From Branchiostoma floridae (lineage: Eukaryota > Chordata > Leptocardii > Amphioxiformes > Branchiostomatidae), in assembly GCF_000003815.2 (NCBI RefSeq), contig NC_049985.1, positions 23,563,406 through 23,627,405 on the forward strand: 64,000 nt of DNA. Direction: 5' to 3'. How positions within the stretch are numbered: the first letter of the stretch is position 1; each line of letters opens with the position of its first letter. The notes beneath the pieces were generated by a model, which saw nothing but the letters and a program-made list of their open reading frames with translations, ran no database searches and was not told the DNA's origin. Shown piece after piece: positions 37,449-49,789 of the stretch. The translations under genes and the position numbers were made by a program.

Positions 37449-37784
37449 GTTCACTCATGGCCGGTTACTCTATTCTATGGAACTCAATGGATTCGCAGTT
37501 AGAAAATAATCATATATGTACATTGTTAAGAAACATTTTCTCACAGACTGTCTACATGTACAGATAACGGAAAGTTAAGATTTTTCAAGAAACTAAAGAA
37601 GGGATACTCAATGGAAACTTATCTAACGTTAATAGATTTAAACATGATGTAATGTGCAAACTAAGAATTAGCGCCCACCCTCTTGAAATTAAGAAAGGAT
37701 GGTAAGAAAGCTACCTGTGGGCGACAGAGTCTGTTACTATTGTATGTCGAAACCGGTGGAAAACGAAGTACATTTTATCTCTAA

Positions 37785-37955
37785 CTACCTCTCTAGCGAC
37801 CAGGAAAGAAAAGAGTAATTCGAAGAGGCCTGCAAAACCCACAAATGTTTACGGACGAAAACAAAGCTACAACCCTGTTAACGTCACATAACTCACTCAT
37901 TATAGGAAAGTGGGACACGTCGTCTTCCACTGCTTCAAACACATGTGACCAAATA
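37785..37955 (+). pseudogene. Possible decayed Gag zinc-knuckle fragment of an LTR retrotransposon
   Basis: One frame reads a basic stretch followed, after a stop, by RKVGHVVFHC, which resembles the second half of a CCHC zinc knuckle. The first two cysteines are not kept. It is short and broken, and no pol or LTR was found nearby. Confidence 0.25.
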
Positions 37956-38390
37956 CCGACGAATTGAAGCGGTTAGAGAGACAACAACAACACCAACAAC
38001 AACAACTGCTTCCATAAAAGAAGTCAATCCTAAAATGCTTAGATTGTATCTCTTAGCTGTACGAATCATCATTCAGGCAGTTTAAGGCCTGTGACACCTG
38101 CGGATTCTTCAGTTGAGCCGTAACTTTTGATGTAACTATCTATTTTGATCAAATTTTGGCCAGTTGGCGTAATCCACCCATACTCAAAATATGATGACAA
38201 GAAAATTGTGGTTTCTTAATATCTTGGTAAAAAAATTAAAACTTTTTTATTTGGTAAAAAATAGTGATTCTATTAAAATGGGTCTGTGCCCACTATGGAC
38301 AGAGTGATATTTTCTGGAGTAATAGATTACATCTCTGTGATATCTAATGTGACCGGGGATCCGTAATACCGAAATTTACCCAAGTACCAG

Positions 38391-38832
38391 TGGTGAGAAC
38401 ACTGCACATCCTGACATCGCCACCCTACTTCACAACCTGGAGAACGTCTGGAAGAACCTTTGTGATTATACAGAAAGGCGGTCAGCTATCAAGAGCAGTC
38501 GCTTCAGGCGGAGTATTTATGGTGAGGACACTGTAAATCCCAACATCGCCATCTCACTTAACAGCTTGAGTAACACCTGAAGTAACCTTGGTAATCACAG
38601 AAAGGCGGTCAGCTATTTTGAACAGGTACTACAGATGACCAAGAGTATCTACGGTGAGGACACTGCACATCCTGACATACATGTAATCAGCTCATTTGAC
38701 AACTTGGGTAACACCTGGGACAACCTTGGTAATCATAGAAAGGTGGTAACCTATTATGATCAGGCACTAAAGATGAGAATCTATGGTGAGGACACTGCAA
38801 AGCCAAGGCTCGTCAAGCCTGACTTGAGGTAA
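38391..38832 (+). pseudogene. TPR-repeat pseudogene fragment
   Basis: It holds about three and a half copies of the same kinesin-light-chain-type TPR unit found at 45029-46760, with phrases gaggacactgcacatcctgac, aaggcggtcagctat and caggcact-aagatgag. There is an in-frame tga in the first full unit and frame shifts between units. It ends with a remnant GEDTAKPRLVKPDLR. It lies 1.1 kb upstream of the intact gene in the same orientation, so it is probably a partial tandem duplicate. Confidence 0.8.
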
Positions 38833-39941
38833 AAGTGACCTCAAATGTGCAATGTCATTTATGTAATCTTCTTACCTGGGACACACGTAACTTTCTTTTA
38901 TCTTGGAATAAAGACTGGTTTTGCAATACAGACCGAATTAGGTGCTACGTTCTCTAAGGCCAAAGGTCAGAGGTGACCTGTAGCTTAATCGTAAGTATAG
39001 GTCAATACGATTTCGTCCCTAAAATGGACCACCGACCATTTCTCTTCAGTGAAATTGTCCATGATTTGGACAAATTAAGTCATTAAGCTTTTGATTTATT
39101 TTAAAAGACTGACTGAATTAAGTCCACTTTAAAATAGCCGATCAAAATGTATTCAGTATATTTGAAACCCCCATGCGCACCTTATGTCTCCTATACTAGT
39201 ATTTGGCACGGCGCACAAATTTGGCACCAAGCCAAATAATTGCTAGCGCGTGGATTTGGCAATCTCGTGGATTCGGCTTGACACCGGACTCTTTTAGAGT
39301 AAACACTCGGAGTAATACAGGGACGAGACTTTCTCACGTTGCTGTATGTAAATGAGACGAAATGAAAACAGCCTTCACACGTCACCAAGCCTAACACAAA
39401 TAGGTTAACATACCTCACTACCTTTGAATGAAAAACTCGGTGCCTGAACAAATAGATCTTTTGAGTTCAGACATCGCTTGGACAAGCAAAGTGGTGTCCA
39501 TGGCGGTGCTACTTGTCAGGGTTGGCGCATTTATTATTTTGTGACGAACTTCTGCAATTCTAGATTGGATCCAAAAGTGTCATGAAAGAAGAAACCACGC
39601 TTCCCTTGTAATCCTTAGATACATACACGGTAGGCTGATAGTATGTTCCATTAATCACAATATATTCAACATGTTCAATTAATATAAATTTTGTTCTTAT
39701 AATAATTCAATTTAGATTCTTTTCTAATAACGGTGGTCAAGAAATATGCAACCATGCTGCCTGGTTAACTATGGTCAGAGGCAAGGGCGCTTAAGTTTGA
39801 AGCAGCTATACAGGTTACCCGATATGTTTACGAGTATTTGGAAAGCTTAAGTGTATTGACCCTTTTTACCTCCTTGGACTGACAGATGACGTACTGTATG
39901 TTGACACCTGTTTCTGCTCAAGTCAGCTGCAGGAGCTAAAA
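38833..39941. other. Upstream region of the NTase-TPR gene
   Basis: AT-rich sequence without recognised repeat or coding exon. The last 100 bases lead into the ATG at 39942 and should contain the 5'UTR. No clear TATA box was identified. Confidence 0.4.
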
Positions 39942-40718
39942 ATGCTACCGCAGGCTCCTGTTCCCGTGGACACGAATAGTTTTAGAGACCTTTCCATAGC
40001 ACAGATCAACTTTGCGATGTTGGGAGTTTGTGAGAAACTCCGAGAGGCGGACGCGAAGGGCAGGAGGTACGGACTAGCCTGTGCGGAGACAGGCTACCTC
40101 CGTGCCCTGGTGGACGCCATGGCTGACATGGACAGGTTGGCGGAAGTGGAGCTGCTCAAAAGTCTGGGCGACGTTAACATGGAGAAGGGAAGACTCGGGA
40201 AGGACGCAGGGAAGTTCAACAGGGCCTTGGCGCTTTACGTGGCTGCTATGGCCCGGTGTAACCATCGGGATCAGGGAAAAGGTTTAGAACACCGATTCAA
40301 ATACACGGAGAAGCTTTTGCAGAGGGTGTGGTCAAAGGGGTCACAGGATAAGGAGCAGCCAACTAAAGACAAGGAAACGACTTCACCTGCAAAGGTGGCA
40401 GGAAAGTTTCAAGATATGGACAAGAAATGGAATGCCGGTGGTGACACAGACTCTGTGATGGTTGGATACGCACAGTTGATGGTAGAGGGAATAGTAAGCG
40501 ACAACAACACGTTAGAAACAGACGCGATCAAAAGTCTTGGTGATGTGTACCTGGAAAGAGCAACAGAAACTAGAGACACTAGGTACTTGACCAGAGCTAC
40601 TGCTCTGTACAACACGGCACTGGCGCGGTGTAACAACGTACAGGGAACAGTGGCCATTGTCCACCGCTTACTACACACAGCAACAGTCAGGAAAGCGATC
40701 ACTACAACAATCACACAA
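39942..40718 (+). CDS. NTase-TPR gene exon 1
   Basis: A 777-bp exon with ATG at 39942 and donor cacacaa/gtgagt (phase 0). It encodes 259 residues with two degenerate TPR-like units ([13 protein letters not shown]...[12 protein letters not shown] and [13 protein letters not shown]...[12 protein letters not shown]) separated by a Lys-rich linker. Confidence 0.8.
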
Positions 40719-43700
40719 GTGAGTTTTTAATGATTGTGGGTCCTTAAATCGGCGTAGCTTATGCACTCTACTATTATAAATGATATGATTTGAGATGAGT
40801 ATCTTTGAGAAAAGAAAAATTCTGGAAGTTGTGTGTGTTTTAACATTGCTTTGTCTGTGCGTTGACAATGGCTTCACACTTGCTTTTGCTTGTTCAATTG
40901 TTCATAAAATAGATATACAATTGTCGACATTTTTTATCATGTACGTCTTCCTATTGGATCTTGTAGAGGTCAGCACGTACGCAGCGTCAGCAAGACGTTA
41001 GAGGACGGAAAGACCACTTCTTAGCTGCGCCGTCAATTGACGTCATCAAAGACGGAATGCACCGTCTACACAGGTAGGTACTACATGGAATGCTGGGTCT
41101 TTGTGATTGGTTTTGACTATCTTATAGGGAATATAAAAAGTTTGGAATATCAACTTGGTTTGATTATATTTCTGTTGTTTTTGCATCAATTTCAATGTGT
41201 TATATATCAATAGAAAGCTTGTGTGATCTTCGTTTCAATGGTATAAAAGTCATTATGAACTCATAGAACAAGCACCAGGCCTGCTTACTTGAGTGGATCA
41301 CAAAAAAAAGGGCCCAAATTTCCCCGCTACTGTTCAACACTGCATCGTACGGTTGTTATGGCCGCGGGTGACAATGATATGGTATATAGAACATCCCAGA
41401 TTACTTTTAGCATACTTGAGTAGAGTATTTTATGATTGTAAATTTATGGAACGGGCACCAGGTCTGTTTGCGTACAGGGTGGTCATAAAAATAAAGTGCC
41501 GCAATTACCCTACTAAAGTCAAACACTCCATTCAGCTAATTTTGTTCCGTCTGTATTGACTTGTGAATGAAGGCAAGTTGAATAAACAGGACATGTCAAT
41601 CAAAGCCACAGTTACTCTTTATTCAAGCAAATTTGAACCAAGAGGTGCTAGCCATAAGCCGTATACATAGTAAGGCTATTACATCCTAAGACTGTACTCC
41701 AGCATCCTGGAGGTAGTCTTCGATGGTCCTTGCTATGTGTGGACGATGTTTTAATCTTGCAGAATGGAATTTGGTCCAATATTGAAGAGGTAGGATATTG
41801 CGACTTGATGGAGGATTGTGTCCCTATATCTCAACACATTGAAGTTGCCTGGAATGATGACGAGTCTTGTTTTTCCTATAGCGGTTATACTCTCCCCACA
41901 CTATGACGCGGCCTCCACCACCAAACGCTGAAAGTTACTCTTGCCGTGTCAGCGTGCGGTTCTCCTAGCCACCTGCACGCTTTATTCGGCCATATCCAAC
42001 TGCCGAAAGGGCAGACATACTCTACTCAAATGTGCTATAACAAACTGGTATGTTCTGTATTCCAAACGTGATGTGAATAAATGATTGACTGAGTCACCGA
42101 CACACGCAACAATACCAACAAGACGATACAATGTTGAACAGAATCAGGGAAATTTGGACACTATTTTTCTTGAAATACTCCTGTAAGCAGGCCTGGTGCC
42201 CGTTTCATGAGTTTACAGTCATAATAAGGTTGATACTATAGGAAAGAGAATCATACAAGCTTCCGATTGGTATATTATACATTGAAATGTATGCAGAAAT
42301 AGTGGAAATATGATATACTAAAGTTGATATTTCAAACTTTTTTGTGCCGAGTTTAGATAAAAAGCTCTATTTATTGTATGATAATGCATTTTGTTATTCC
42401 TCTTCAGTGCGCTTGAATTACAGAAAGCTGAAAACCCGACACGAGTTGACGATAACAAGTTAGTGTCACCCATTTCTTTCCTTTTTTTACAAGTGTTTGA
42501 AATGAAAATGTAAATTGTCCGCATCGTAATTTGTTCAAGATATGGGAGCGGTTGAGCCAGGCCTAAATGCTTTGCACATAATGTAAATATGGTGATAAAC
42601 AGAGAAGCTCGAGAAACTGTGGATGGATCTTTATGTTATTTGGAATGTGGGTGTCAGCAAAAACAAATGTTTGATTATGGACCACCTGATGGCTTCTTGC
42701 AGTACTGCAAAAGAACCTGTGGTTTTCACATCTCGTGCTCTGGACATGGCCGTTTTTGTAGATACGTCTTTGGTTCATGAATAAGTAATACATCTTTGGG
42801 CCCCAGCTGCTTTTATGGAGAATTTGAGAATTTAAACAATTCAAGAACTTGTCGAATGTAGAATGATGAAATGCGAGGGGCTTACAAAAAGGCTGGCCTA
42901 AATTTACTCTCAAGCAGAGGTTATACTTTGGCTGCTTTTGACGCGTTTTTATCGGCCTTTCTATTTTGTACTATTTTGTTTATGTCTTACAGATTGGGCT
43001 AAATTACAAGAATCTGGGGCGGCTGTCAAGTAAGGAGGTTAGATTAGCAAAAAAACTTACAGGACAAGGGCTAATAGTTCTGCTTCAACTCAGACACTCT
43101 GTACTACAAATTAGATACGATTCAAATTATAAATACATTTTGTAATAGTTTTGTCTTCTGAAATCTTTACAGTAGATACGAAGAACATCTTCATGCTGGC
43201 TGCAGGGCCCTGCAGACTGGAGACCTGGACACTGCAGAACAAAGCTTTGCAGCCGCGCTCAAGTCTGTCCATATCAATGGTGGGTCTAAGTATGAACTTA
43301 GTGTAAATAATTTAAAAGTAACTACGTATAGATGGTTCGAGATCATCGGTTCTTGTCGACACCCAGAACTATATTTACTGCAAACCCGTGGTCTCTATAG
43401 GCAGGCGTTTGAAGACAAATGAAACACATAAGCGAAGGCTAAAATGGAACATTGATAATCTTAAACTTACAGGTCAACACGGGAAGGAGGCAGAGCCTCT
43501 GTGCAAGCTAGGCGAGGTCTATCTGAAGAGAGGAATCCAGTCAAAGGACGGGGGTGATTTCACCAAGGCTGCAGCACTCTGTAATGCAGCACTGGTAAGG
43601 TCAAGGAGAGACGATATAAACAAAGCAATTAAAGAGATAGGTGAATTATTTGTTAAGGAAGTATTGAAGATAGTTGTTCGATACAGTGACGATACAGAGA

Positions 43701-46700
43701 AACACAAATTGATGTTGATGGCTGATAGGGACTACGTCCAAAAAGAAATCAAAATAATTGAACAAGAGGTAGATCCATATAGCCTTGATGACAATGACCC
43801 AAAGATAAAAGAAGTGGAAATGAAGAGAGTGGAAGCGATCAAAACATTGTTTCAGACACTTGTTGATCAGCGTAAAATGTTCATAGCTGGCCTTGTAGAT
43901 GAATGTGTAGAGGTAATGGGCCCTCCTCCCTGTAAGTACGCCATGATAGGTTTAGGTTCACAAGCCACAGGATTGGTAACCCCGTACTCTGATCTGGAAT
44001 TTGCCATTTTGGTAGAGGAGGAAACCGAATATAATGTTAGTTATTTCCGCAACCTCACTCATTATCTGCATCTCAAAGTGATAAATCTGGGAGAGACCAT
44101 TCTCCCTGCCATGGGGATTAAGTCTCTGAATGATTTCTACTCAGACGACCCACTGGACAAGTGGTTTTATGACTCAGTAACACCGCGCGGCTTTGCCTTC
44201 GATGGAGCCATGCCACATGCATGCAAGACTCCCTTGGGCAGGGGTAGAAACAGCACAGGAACAAGTGAACTCATCCACACACCAAGTAATATGACCAACA
44301 TCCTAAAAGACGACCTCACGTTCCATTTAAAGAAAGGCTACCATCTTGCATATATACTGGGAAATGTGTCTTTTATCGCAGGAGAACAGGGCTTGGTAGA
44401 TGAGTACATGTATTTATGGACGCAGCAACTCGAAGAAAGTAACGGGGAAGTTCAGTTGGTAATGGCAAAAACTGACCTCAGTGAGAATGAACCTATCTTT
44501 CAAACTAAGTCTCACACGGCCGGTCTGCTAAATGTAAAAAAGGAAATATATCGATTTTCGAGCCTTGCGGTGTCCTCTTGGGCACTACTTCATAACATAC
44601 AACCGACTACAATCTGGGAGACAATCCAGAACCTAAGGGACAATGGAGTCGTCAGTGGCAAGAACGCACATCACTTGATGGTGCTGGTCAGTATCTCAGC
44701 AGAACTGAGGCTGCGGACATACATGAACAACCGTGGGCAGGTGGAGAACATGTCAGCCTTATCGTCAATGTCGACCGATACGGACATTGAGGAGAAATTA
44801 CAGAAAGTGTTTTACATCTCAAATACAAAACAGCTTATGAGATACTATTACACAGAAAGACCACTGAGGCACTTTATTTCACAGCTGACCGACACTCCGT
44901 TGAAAGAATCATCAACCTTCTTTGACAATTCCTCAGAGCTGAAAGCGGAGGTATATAAAAGTCTATGCGATTTCGAAAATGTTAAGACATGCTCAGAACA
45001 AACACTACACAAGTATTTATCTAAATATGGTGAAAATACCGCACACAGTGATATTGCCGACACACTTAGAAACTTGGCTTACGCTTTGAATTCCCTTGGT
45101 GATCACGAAAAGGCCCTTAGCTATTATGAACAGGCATTACAGATGTACCGGAGCATCTACGGTGAGGACACTGCACATCCTGACATCGCCGCCTCACTAA
45201 ACAACTTAGGTGGAGCCTGGAGAAACCTCGGTGATCACAAAAAGGCGGTCAGCTATCATGAACAGGCACTACATATGAACCGTAGTATCCATGGTGAGGG
45301 CACTGCACATCCTGACATTACCTGGTCACTTAACAACCTGGGTAACACATGGGGTGACCTTGGAGATCACAGAAAGGCAGTTAGCTATTATGAACAGTCA
45401 CTTCAGATGGATCAGAGTATCCATGGTGAAGACAATGCACATTCTGACATCTCCCGGTCACTTAACAACTTGGGTACCACTTGGAGCGACCTTGGGGATC
45501 ACAGAAAGGCGATAAACTATTATGAGCAGGTACTACATATGGACCGGACTATCTATGGTGAATACACTGCACATCCTGACATCGCCAGCTCACTTAACAA
45601 CATGGGTGGCGCATGGAGAGAGCTTGGTGGTCATAGAAAGGCGGTCAGCTATCACGAACAGGCACTGCAGATGAGGCGAAGTATCTATGGGAAAAACAGC
45701 GCACATCCTGACAAAACTGCGCATCCTGACATCGCTAGATCACTTAACAACTTAGGTAACGCTTGGGGTGACCTTAGTGACCACAAAAGGGCGGTATGGT
45801 ATTATGAACAGGCACTAAAGATGAGTCGGAGTATCTATGGTGAGAATACTGCACATCCTGATATCGCCGACTCACTTAATAACTTGGGTGCAGCTTGGCG
45901 CTTTCTTGGTGATAACGAAAAGGCGTTTAGCTATAGTGAGGGAGCACTACAGATGTACCGGAGTATCTATGGTGAGAATACTGCACATCCCGATATTGCC
46001 AATTTACTTAGCAACTTGGGTGCAGATGGGGGCGACCTTGGTGATCACGAAAAGGCTTTTAGCTACCATGAACAGTCACTACAGATGAGGCAGAGTATCC
46101 ATGGTAAGAACATTGCACATCCTGACATCGCCAGCTCACTTAGCAACTTGGGTAACACATGGGATGATCTTGGTGATCACAGAAAGGCCGCCAGCTATTA
46201 TGAACAGGCACTTTATATGATGCGGAGTATCTATGGTGAGAATACTGCACATTCTGACATTGCCGACTCACTTAATAACTTGGGTGGAGCATGGGACGAC
46301 ATTGGTGATTACCGAAAGGCGGCCAGCTATCATGAACAGGCCCTACAGATGTACCGTAGTATCTATGGTGAGGACACTGCACATCCTGACATCGCCAGCT
46401 CACTTAACAACTTGGTTGGAGCTTGGAGCGACCTTGGCGATCACAGAAAGGCGCTTAGCTATCATGAACAGTCACTACAGATGCACCATAGTATCCATGG
46501 TGATGACATTGCACATCCTAACATCGCAAAATCACTTTACAACGTGGGTAACGCCTTCAGTAACCTTGAGGATCACAGAAATGCGGTCATCTATTATGAA
46601 CAGGCACTACAGATGATGAGGAGTATCTATGGTGAGGACACTGCACATCCTGACATTGTGAACACGCTTTACAACTTAAGCCTCGCCTGGGGAGATCTCG

Positions 46701-46777
46701 GCGATAACAGGAAGGCCACGAACTATCAACAACTGAGTGAAGAAATGACAGAGATCATTTTCACTTCAGATGAGTAA
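39942..46777 (+). CDS. Nucleotidyltransferase-TPR protein (4 exons, 1,431 aa)
   Basis: Gene-level entry: exons 39942-40718, 40967-41073, 43173-43279 and 43473-46777 (junction phases 0,2,1). Residues 1-400 hold degenerate TPR-like helices with a recurring SLGDV...ALY..ALARC pattern. Residues about 488-510 (43943-44011) hold GLGSQATG and YSDLEFAIL, which fit the G[GS]...Dx[DE] signature of nucleotidyltransferase folds. Residues about 682-765 hold [12 protein letters not shown] and ISAELRLR, matching the DUF294_C/GlnD-type helical domain that follows such NTases. Residues 850-1425 are 13 kinesin-light-chain-type TPRs of 44 aa. The likely activity is NMP transfer to a protein or small molecule, with the TPRs as partner-binding scaffold. 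Substrate and pathway are unknown; an immune or signalling role is inference only. No membrane segment is present, so it is probably cytosolic. Confidence 0.8.
40967..41073 (+). CDS. NTase-TPR gene exon 2
   Basis: A 107-bp phase 0-2 exon with acceptor gatcttgtag and donor acacag/gtaggt. It encodes a basic stretch with [11 protein letters not shown]. Other nearby AG sites give immediate stops, which favours this acceptor. Confidence 0.65.
41133..42348 (-). mobile_element. Decayed Tc1-like transposon with long inverted repeats
   Basis: The left arm (about 41133-41288) is the complement of the right arm (about 42184-42348) over roughly 150 bp, including caccaggcctgctta and its complement. Part of the left arm is repeated near 41430-41480. 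Between the arms the minus strand (about 41690-41970) reads [11 protein letters not shown] and later [16 protein letters not shown], recognisable pieces of a Tc1-family DDE transposase catalytic part. The frame is broken and most of the N-terminal half is missing, so it is inactive. It sits in intron 2 of the NTase-TPR gene. Confidence 0.7.
43173..43279 (+). CDS. NTase-TPR gene exon 3
   Basis: A 107-bp phase 2-1 exon (acceptor aatctttacag, donor atcaatg/gtgggt). It encodes one helix-turn-helix with [15 protein letters not shown] and [10 protein letters not shown], which reads as a TPR-like pair. Confidence 0.8.
43473..46777 (+). CDS. NTase-TPR gene exon 4 (NTase domain, TPR array, stop)
   Basis: A 3,305-bp terminal exon with acceptor ttaaacttacag. 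The open frame reaches upstream to an ATG at 43388, but the phase-1 acceptor at 43473 restores a third [21 protein letters not shown]-like unit, so the ATG is not the start. The exon holds a helical region, the NTase domain, its C-terminal helical partner and all 13 TPRs. The stop is taa at 46775-46777. A possible polyadenylation signal is at 47427-47432. Confidence 0.85.
45029..46760 (+). repeat. Coding TPR array: 13 units of 132 bp
   Basis: Each unit encodes 44 residues of the form [17 protein letters not shown] then [20 protein letters not shown]. Unit 6 (from about 45689) has an 18-bp in-frame insertion that duplicates AHPD. The final unit decays after DNRKA. Nucleotide identity between units is high, and the array lies in one exon, which favours unequal exchange and gene conversion. 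Confidence 0.9.
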
Positions 46778-48280
46778 TCAGCAGCAAACCTTCCGGTCCC
46801 CTCCTTAGAGTTTGTTAATAACCTCTCCTACCAAGGGATGATTTTGCTTGATAATATTTTGCAAAGATGTCAGATTCTTGGCCTAGACAAGTCAGTGCTG
46901 TCACATTAGTGGCCACAATGATAGCTTCTGAAATGAAAGTTATGAGTTGACTTTTACTCTAACTTGGTTGCTGTACAGGATGACATTGTTTGATCCATGT
47001 TACTGTTAGATTTGGGCGATAATCAGTGTGCTTTAATCTTGTTGACGACGAAAGAATGTACAAGGGGTGGTCAATAGGTTTGTGGCCTCCCCCAAACAAT
47101 AAGGTGAAGAACCCAAACTTCCGGTAATTATTGTTAAGTATAAAGCCGCGTTAACTAACGTCTACCAAAATTTGAATCATTGCGATCATTAGTTTGCAGG
47201 CGAAGTGCAGTAACGTTATAAGTGAGGGAGAAGAAGAAACATGAACAATTGAGTTTTGACTTGAGGTGTGCGGGTCAACTTTCTCTGCTGAAAGTCAGAT
47301 AACCAGTCCTCTGAGAATGTTTTTGTTTATTTAATGGCATGGCATTTTACTAGCTCAACTTGAGGGATCACCACTGGAAGAACACCTTAATTAAGTAATG
47401 ATAGACGTGTGAAATGATAGGAGGAAAATAAAGGAGAGACTCGGGTTAAGAAAAAGAAATTAAGTGTTCAAAAGACACCTTTATCAATGAGATTTAGACT
47501 TGAGCACTTCGGTATTATGAAGTAACAAATAAAATGTTCCAGCATAAGTCCTCGTGATGCAACATTGGCTGTTAATGCCGTGTGCAGAGTTATCCTCTTG
47601 TTTCTCAGAAAATTTTTGTTTTGGAAGCATTGGACTGCAGGGAGAACAACTAGTTTGCAACACTGTCTGAAATGGAATAAACAAGATATTGATTGTACAT
47701 TGTATAATGGAGTATTAGCTTACATTATGTTGCTCAAAGTTACTTTAAGGTCAGACTTTTCTCAGATTCATGTTTTGATTTAATATTATGCTATTCTTCT
47801 TAATCTAGATGCTTTACTGTTTAAAAGTTTACTGTTGAAAAATATTTTGTTCGTGTCGATCATCTTTCATAGAACATTTGAGACTGCATGCAGATCATCT
47901 AATTAATAGCTTGTTCTACCACCATGGCATGAAAATTTTTTGCTGTTGTTTAGCTAATCTCAGTTTTGTATGTTCAAAGCATTTTTATCATGAATAGAAA
48001 AATCTTAGCAAATTTATTCAATTTGTCATGTTTATCAAGAATGTTAAGGATTGTACTTAGTATAACTGTTTCCTTGTTTAGAAATTGTTGCCATAGGTGA
48101 TAGAATTTTGTGCAACTAGTTGTAAACGGAGAGAGAATGACAAGTGTTTCAAATTTGTACTAGCTGTATTCAATGCATTTTGCTCTAAACCAACATGCAC
48201 TTGTTATTATAGAGCCTAATGTTTAATCTTGGACTGCATATACTGGATCGATTAGGTTGTGGGTGACCCTAGCAGCCTGC
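46778..48280. other. Downstream of NTase-TPR gene, no gene seen
   Basis: AT-rich 3' region. It includes a ggggtggtcaataggtttgtg phrase near 47065 that could be a transposon end. No exon candidate. Confidence 0.45.
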
Positions 48281-48286
48281 CACACA

Positions 48287-48334
<48 letters not shown>

Positions 48335-48338
48335 AAAA
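48281..48338. repeat. CA microsatellite
   Basis: CA dinucleotide run ending in an A tract. Confidence 0.97.
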
Positions 48339-48521
48339 CATACGTATATACATGTACATGGCCGGTTTTCATTACCGCACCCTTTTTACATATATGTACA
48401 TACTTGTGAAGCTCACGGCACTAAACAAAGTATATTTAGGTCACCTTTACAAACGCCGAAGCCAAAGTTTAACGTAGTTTGAAAAGTCAACGGAAAGGCT
48501 CAGATTTGTTTTTAGTTGCAT

Positions 48522-48633
48522 CCCCCCCCACACACACACATACACACATGCGTACACACACATACACACATGCTACACACACATACACACACACATACAC
48601 ATATGCGTACACACATATATACACACACACACG
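48522..48633. repeat. Imperfect CA/TACACA microsatellite
   Basis: Mixed acacacatacacac units with gcgtac and atgc interruptions. Confidence 0.9.
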
Positions 48634-48639
48634 AACGGC

Positions 48640-49430
48640 ACCGAAAACATAAGCATTCTTGGTAAATGTACATACATTAAGTCGTTAACATCATGAAGGT
48701 GAGATACCCAGGTAATACAAAGAGTTGCCAGTTCTGACTAATTTTCAGAAATTCACAGTTGTTTGAGTTACCTTTGTATCGAATGCATACATCATGTTAA
48801 TTGAGTACACATGAAATTTACCACAACAAAGATCTACTGATGATTGCGACCTTCAAAATGACTGTCGGACTTTCAAATACCAGACTGAAGGGGCATCGAA
48901 AGGATGAATTATATTCATGTCCAATTTATGTGATCCCCATAGGACAAAAACAATGACTTTATGATAGATATTGTGGCTTAGATCCGCTAGAATCGCCGAC
49001 CCTTCCGTTCAACTCGTTCGACACGTTTGGCCTGCGGCGGTCACAGCGGTTGGCGCAGGTCACACCTTCAAGGACTTGGTTTCATCTCAAAGACTGCTTT
49101 TTTATTAGAAAGAATAATGAAAGCCATGATTAGCCCAACTCGATTGTAACATTATATCTTGTTTTAGCCCTTTTTGCTATGTTAATAAGGATGTTAAGTC
49201 TTATTCTATACACCTATTTTGTACTTTGTGTAATAGTTGTTGCCATACATTGTACCATGTACAAATGTCGTGTAATAAAGTTCTATCTGTTGTTCTTTGG
49301 AGGAAGAGCATCTATGTATTTCTTTATAGTAATTCTTTTGAAAATGAGCTCGAAATTGCCTAGTGCAACGCCAGGAGGCTACTTCGAAAATTCTCTACAT
49401 TGAACTACGTACTCAGGGCGGAATTTCTTC
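48640..49430. other. No recognised feature
   Basis: No gene or clear repeat. An aataaa hexamer near 49273 has no gene to serve. Confidence 0.4.
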
Positions 49431-49433
49431 TCC

Positions 49434-49780
49434 CTAAAGCTAAGGGCACAACCCGCCATACGTGCAATTTGTCCGTACGTTTTTTTGGGGGAGGCCAAGT
49501 CCGCATCGATTTCTGAAAACGTCCAGGCTGTACAGGACAGGCACGTCGCCAGTACTGGCACGTACGGGTGGGAGGGCGAGTCCACAGCCCGATAGCACAA
49601 AGTTTTGCCTGCACGTAAAGTTCTACGGCGTGTCAGTGTGTGCTCCAAAGTCCGTCGGATTCCGTACGCGTTCGTTCGGAGGCGGTACTTACCACTTGCG
49701 GATCCCAAAAGATTGCCCACGTTTTGGCACGTACAACAGCAGGTATTTGCACGTACGGCGGGTTGTGCCCTTAGCTTTAG
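49434..49780. mobile_element. Foldback element with 34-bp inverted ends
   Basis: The left end (49434-49467) and right end (49747-49780) are complementary over 34 bases with one mismatch (taagggcacaacccgcc and ggcgggttgtgccctta). The roughly 280-bp interior is rich in cacgtac-type words. No intact frame. A MITE of unknown class; target duplication is not clear. Confidence 0.8.
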
Positions 49781-49789
49781 TCAGAAACA

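Noticed and set aside
43388-43472. ATG at 43388 as start of the TPR protein
   Set aside because: It lies in intron sequence. A clean acceptor at 43473 in phase 1 joins exon 3, and upstream exons add the usual N-terminal TPR-like units.
45029-46760. CRISPR-like direct repeat array
   Set aside because: The 132-bp repeats are coding TPR units without spacers, in a eukaryotic context.
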